A DNA stretch of 64,000 nt from Streptomyces albus subsp. albus (GTDB lineage Bacteria; Actinomycetota; Actinomycetes; Streptomycetales; Streptomycetaceae): positions 174,722-238,721 of the forward strand of contig NZ_JODR01000010.1 of NCBI RefSeq assembly GCF_000725885.1, in the 5' to 3' direction. Made by a program: the position numbers and the translations under genes. Below are positions 60,511 through 64,000 of this stretch, piece after piece. The notes beneath the pieces are model-generated. The model did not search any database. It had not been told where the DNA came from and saw only the letters and a program-made list of their open reading frames with translations. The first letter of the stretch is position 1. Every line of letters starts with the position of its first letter.

Positions 60511-63006
60511 TCAGTGGCCGGCGCTGTCGACCACGGCCGCCCACTCGTCCAGCAGGGCCTGGGCCGACGCCTCGTCGGGGCCCTCCGCCCACAGATGGGT
60601 GACGGCCTCGGCCGGGTCGGGCAGGACCATCATCCAGCGGCCGTCGGACTCGACGACACGCACCCCGTCGGTGGTGTCCACCGACCGGTCCCCCGCCGCC
60701 TCCACGACGGTACGCATCACCAGGCCCTTGACGGCCCACGGCGTGGCCAGGTCCCGCCGGCTCACGTGCGCCCGCGGGATCCGCGCGTCGATCTGGCTCA
60801 GCGTCAGCTGGGTGCGCGCCACCAGCCCGATGAGCCGGACGAACGCGGCGGCACCGTCGAAGACCGAGCTGAACTCCGGAACGATGAACCCGCCCCGGCC
60901 GTCACCGCCGAAGACGGTGCCGTCCTCGCGGCTGACCCGGGTCAGATCATCGGGGGAGGTCGTCGTCCACTCGACCTGGGTGCCGTGGTAGGCGGCGACC
61001 TGCTCCGCGATCCGGGTCGTCGTCACCGGGAGCGCCACCCGGCCGCTGCGCCGCTCCGCCGCGATCAGGTCCAGCATCACCAGCAGCGCCCGGTCGTCCT
61101 CCACGATGCGGCCGTGCTCGTCCACCAGGGAGATCCGCTCGCCCACCGGGTCGAACCGCACCCCGAAGGCCGCACGCGCCGAGGCGACGATCTCGCCCAG
61201 CCGCACCAGCCCGGCCCGCCGGCTCTCGGCCGTCTCCGTCGGACGCGACTCGTCCAGCCCCGGGTTGATCGTCAGCGAGTCCACCCCGAGCCGGCCCAGC
61301 AGGCTGGGCAGCACCAGACCCGCACTGCCGTTGGACGCGTCCACCACGACCTTGAGGCCCGACTCGGCGATCCCGGTGGTGTCCACCGCCCGCAGCAGGG
61401 AGCCGGTGTAGGAGTCGTAGACGCTGGACGGGAAGCTCAGGTCACCGATCTCCCCGGGGAACGCCCTGCGGTACTCCTGACGCGCATAGACCCGGTCCAG
61501 CTTCCGCTGCCCGGCCTGCGACAGATCGGCGCCGCGCTCATCGAAGAACATGATGTCGACGGAGTCCGGTACGCCCGTCGTCGTACGGATCATGATGCCG
61601 CCCGCGCTGCCCCGCGCCGTCTGCTGCCGGGCCACCGGCAGCGGCACGTTCTCCAGGTCCCGCACGTCGATGGCGCTGGCCTGGAGCGCGGAGATGATCG
61701 CCCGCTTGAGGGCCCGCGCACCACGGGAGTGGTCACGGGCGGTGCACACCGTGGAGCCCTTCTTGAGCGTCGTCGCGTACGCGCCGGCCAGCCTGACGGC
61801 CAGCTCCGGGGTGATCTCGACGTTCAGGATGCCGGAGACCCCGCGCGCACCGAACAGATGCGCCTGCCCGCGCGACTCCCAGATCACCGACGTGTTGACG
61901 AACGCGCCGGCCTCGATCGTCTTGAACGGGTAGATCCGGACGTTGCCCTGGACGATCGATTCCTCGCCGATGAAGCACTCGTCACCGACGACCGCCCCGT
62001 CCTCGATCCGCGACGCCCGCATGATGTCGGTGTTCTTGCCGATGACGCAGCCGCGCAGATTGCTCTGCGGGCCCACGTAGACGTTGTCGTGCACCACAGC
62101 ACGGTGCAGAAAAGCACCGCTCTTGACGACGACGTTCGAGCCGATGACGGAGTGCTCGCGGATCTCCGCGCCGGCCTCCACCTTCGCGTAATCGCCGATG
62201 TACAGCGGACCGCGCAGCACCGCGTCCGGATGCACCTCGGCGCCCTCGGCGACCCAGACACCGGGCGAGATCTCGAAACCGTCCCGCTCGACGTCCACCT
62301 TTCCCTCGAGCACGTCGGCCTGCGCCTGGACGTAGCTCTCGTGGGTGCCGACGTCCTCCCAGTAGCCCTCGGCGACATAGCCGTAGATCGGCTTGCCTTC
62401 CTTCATCAGCCGCGGGAAGACATCGCCCGACCAGTCCACGGGCTTGTCGGGCTCGACGTAGTCGAAGACCTCCGGCTCCATCACATAGATGCCGGTGTTG
62501 ACCGTGTCCGAGAAAACCTGCCCCCACGTGGGCTTCTCCAGGAAACGGTCGACCTTTCCGTCCTCGTCCACGATGGTGATGCCGAACTCCAGCGGATTGG
62601 GCACCCGCGTCAGACAGACGGTGACCATGGCGCCGCGTTCCCGGTGGAAGCGGATCAGATCGGTGAGGTCGAAGTCGGTGAGCGCATCGCCGGAGATGAC
62701 GAGAAACGCGTCGTCCTTCAGCGCCTCTTCCGCGTTCTTGACACTCCCCGCCGTACCCAGTGGCTTCTCTTCATGGGCGTAGGTGAGCTCCATACCGAGC
62801 TCCTCACCGTCACCGAAATAATTCTTGACCAGAGAGGCCAGGAATTGCACGGTCACCACGGTCTCGGTGAGCCCGTGACGCTTGAGCAGCTTCAGCACGT
62901 GCTCCATGATCGGCTTGTTCACCACTGGCAGGAGCGGCTTGGGCATACTCGCGGTCATCGGCCGAAGGCGCGTGCCTTCGCCGCCAGCCATCACGACGGC
63001 CTTCAT
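60511..63006 (-). CDS. Mannose-1-phosphate guanylyltransferase-like fusion with degenerate phosphomannomutase domain
   Basis: 831 residues. Residues 1-235 are a sugar-nucleotidyltransferase ([31 protein letters not shown]); 250-360 a left-handed beta helix; 380-831 a phosphohexomutase fold. In the last, the phosphoserine motif is absent (IRTTTGVPD near 472), the metal loop reads DPVGERISL near 618 instead of DxDGDR, and the sugar loop is altered. The nucleotidyltransferase should be active; the mutase part probably not. GAGGAGGA precedes the ATG at 63006. Confidence 0.92.
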   Translation of the reverse strand: MKAVVMAGGEGTRLRPMTASMPKPLLPVVNKPIMEHVLKLLKRHGLTETVVTVQFLASLVKNYFGDGEELGMELTYAHEEKPLGTAGSVKNAEEALKDDAFLVISGDALTDFDLTDLIRFHRERGAMVTVCLTRVPNPLEFGITIVDEDGKVDRFLEKPTWGQVFSDTVNTGIYVMEPEVFDYVEPDKPVDWSGDVFPRLMKEGKPIYGYVAEGYWEDVGTHESYVQAQADVLEGKVDVERDGFEISPGVWVAEGAEVHPDAVLRGPLYIGDYAKVEAGAEIREHSVIGSNVVVKSGAFLHRAVVHDNVYVGPQSNLRGCVIGKNTDIMRASRIEDGAVVGDECFIGEESIVQGNVRIYPFKTIEAGAFVNTSVIWESRGQAHLFGARGVSGILNVEITPELAVRLAGAYATTLKKGSTVCTARDHSRGARALKRAIISALQASAIDVRDLENVPLPVARQQTARGSAGGIMIRTTTGVPDSVDIMFFDERGADLSQAGQRKLDRVYARQEYRRAFPGEIGDLSFPSSVYDSYTGSLLRAVDTTGIAESGLKVVVDASNGSAGLVLPSLLGRLGVDSLTINPGLDESRPTETAESRRAGLVRLGEIVASARAAFGVRFDPVGERISLVDEHGRIVEDDRALLVMLDLIAAERRSGRVALPVTTTRIAEQVAAYHGTQVEWTTTSPDDLTRVSREDGTVFGGDGRGGFIVPEFSSVFDGAAAFVRLIGLVARTQLTLSQIDARIPRAHVSRRDLATPWAVKGLVMRTVVEAAGDRSVDTTDGVRVVESDGRWMMVLPDPAEAVTHLWAEGPDEASAQALLDEWAAVVDSAGH

Positions 63007-63118
63007 GTCGGAAGCGTCCTCCTCATACAGACGACGGTCATGCCGACCTTCACCCATTCAGGATGGCCCACAAAGTCTCATTCGGGGCAGTCGTACCTCC
63101 GGGGTCGGAGGCGGGTGG

Positions 63119-63727
63119 TCAGTCGGCCTCAGCATCCGCGCTGATCAGACGGCGGACCTGGACCACGTAGAGGATCCCTGCCCACCAGTAGAGCGCAGTA
63201 CCCCAACCGGCGAAGGCCCATCCGAAAATCGCAGCGAGTGTGGCGAGCCAGCCACTGCCGTCGCTGAGCAGCAGCAGCGGGAAGGCATACATGAGGTTGA
63301 ACGTGGCGGCCTTGCCGAGAAAGTTCACCTGCGGTGGCGCATAGCCGTGCCGGTCGAGGATCCACACCATGACCAGGAGCATCAGCTCCCGGGCCAGCAG
63401 CGCGATCGTGAGCCACAGCGGCAGAATCTCACGCCAGGTGAGCCCCACGAGGGTGGAGAGGATGTACAGCCGGTCGGCAGCGGGGTCGAGAATACGACCG
63501 AGACTGCTGATCTGATTCCAGCGACGGGCCAGTTTGCCGTCCAGGTAATCGCTGATCCCGCTTGCCGCGAGCACCAGCAGCGCCCACAGATCACAGTTCG
63601 GTCCGCCGAACTCCGGCCACAGAATCAGCCACAGGAACACGGGCACGCCGACCAGGCGAGCCATGCTGAGGATGTTCGGGATGGTGAGGACCCGATCCGT
63701 CTGGACCCGTGTCTCCTGGACCTCCAC
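63119..63727 (-). CDS. CDP-alcohol phosphatidyltransferase (PgsA-like)
   Basis: 202 residues with four to six transmembrane helices. The signature DYLDGKLAR...GRILDPAADR fits the D-G-x2-A-R-x8-G-x3-D-x3-D motif. By gene order it matches mycobacterial PgsA2 (Rv1822). It probably joins a CDP-activated lipid to an alcohol; the acceptor is not readable. The GTG at 63727 has AGGAGG seven bases upstream. Confidence 0.88.
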   Translation of the reverse strand: MEVQETRVQTDRVLTIPNILSMARLVGVPVFLWLILWPEFGGPNCDLWALLVLAASGISDYLDGKLARRWNQISSLGRILDPAADRLYILSTLVGLTWREILPLWLTIALLARELMLLVMVWILDRHGYAPPQVNFLGKAATFNLMYAFPLLLLSDGSGWLATLAAIFGWAFAGWGTALYWWAGILYVVQVRRLISADAEAD

Positions 63728-63866
63728 CCGTGGGCCTCCTGAGTGAGCCGTACCAACGATGCTTCCTGACCCTACCCGGCATCGCTCACCCAGCGTGCAC
63801 GGGGTGCCTCGTCGGGCGGCCGGCAGGCCGTCCCCCTCGCACTCGGCTTGTTTTCGGGCATACGAA

Positions 63867-63904
63867 AAAGGGGCTTTGTCGGCGTCGGCCGACAAAGCCC
63901 CTTT
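63867..63904 (-). terminator. rRNA operon terminator
   Basis: Positions 63867-63883 and 63888-63904 form a perfect 17-base stem with a GTCG loop. On the minus strand it is followed by a T-run (CCCCTTTTTCG). It lies 12 bases after the 5S 3' end, a classical intrinsic terminator. Confidence 0.93.
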
Positions 63905-63915
63905 CCCTCAAGAAT

Positions 63916-64000
63916 AGTCCGGCGGCGTCCTACTCTCCCACACGCTCCCGCATGCAGTACCATCGGCGCTGTAAGGCTTAGCTTCCGGGTTCGGAATGTA
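63916..64000 (-). rRNA. 5S ribosomal RNA, 3' part
   Basis: The minus strand matches the last 85 bases of actinobacterial 5S rRNA, including ACATTCCGAACCCGGAAGCT, the GCGCCGATGGTACTGC arm and the 3' end GCCGCCGGACT. The 5' part lies beyond the window. It is transcribed towards the window, and the 23S and 16S genes should follow beyond 64000. Confidence 0.93.

Overview
The window is chromosomal DNA from a high-GC actinobacterium, almost certainly Streptomyces or a close relative. The evidence is very high GC at third codon positions, GTG and TTG starts, families typical of the genus (DUF5999, DUF6343, DUF6011, DUF1707, BFN, FtsR-type MerR) and a 5S rRNA 3' end matching the actinobacterial sequence. 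It is mostly core chromosome with two short patches of gene decay. There is no CRISPR array, tRNA, intact IS element or prophage.

Layout. 1-6023: the C-terminal part of a DUF885 metalloprotein gene, a bidirectional terminator and the sbcD-sbcC repair operon. 6192-13000: housekeeping and stress genes (YigZ, CoA-binding protein, GNAT, YbaK, a divergent XRE-cupin/DMT-exporter pair, two left-handed beta-helix acyltransferase-fold proteins, DedA, a hotdog thioesterase). 13048-18000: a Pro/Gln-repeat membrane protein, a spermidine-synthase-like protein, a degenerate EF-Tu-like G domain with a structured leader, and a TVP38-family gene next to uppP. 18093-29356: small and secreted proteins, DMT transporter, Lnt, Gfo/Idh/MocA oxidoreductase, DinB-fold protein, Ung and an orphan peptide-binding lipoprotein. 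29743-32751: two SDR reductases and a translationally coupled HipA-like kinase/DUF3037 pair.

32752-33771 is a gene-poor 1 kb stretch with an integrase C-terminal remnant. It is followed by a MarR/MFS efflux cassette, a beta-helix membrane protein, a DUF1707 protein, an isochorismatase-fold protein without its catalytic Cys, a PNPOx-like protein and a divergent MocR/PNPOx-like pair. 44437-45468 is a second decay patch holding fragments of MarR, SnoaL-like and PhzF genes.

49834-63727 is a conserved actinobacterial block, nearly all on the minus strand: gcvP under a tandem glycine riboswitch, dinB, MerR, BFN nuclease, FtsR, FHA (GarA/OdhI-like), DUF881-Sbp-DUF881, a nucleotidyltransferase/phosphomannomutase fusion and a CDP-alcohol phosphatidyltransferase. 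The order matches the mycobacterial Rv1822-Rv1832 region, but gcvH is missing from its expected place between DUF881 and FHA. The window ends in the 3' part of a minus-strand rRNA operon (5S plus a strong terminator).

A recurrent feature is probable leaderless transcription: at least ten genes have a -10-like hexamer exactly six bases before the start codon. The best candidates for new biology are the EF-Tu-like pseudo-GTPase with its structured leader, the HipA-like/DUF3037 pair and the catalytically degenerate phosphomannomutase domain fused to a sugar nucleotidyltransferase.
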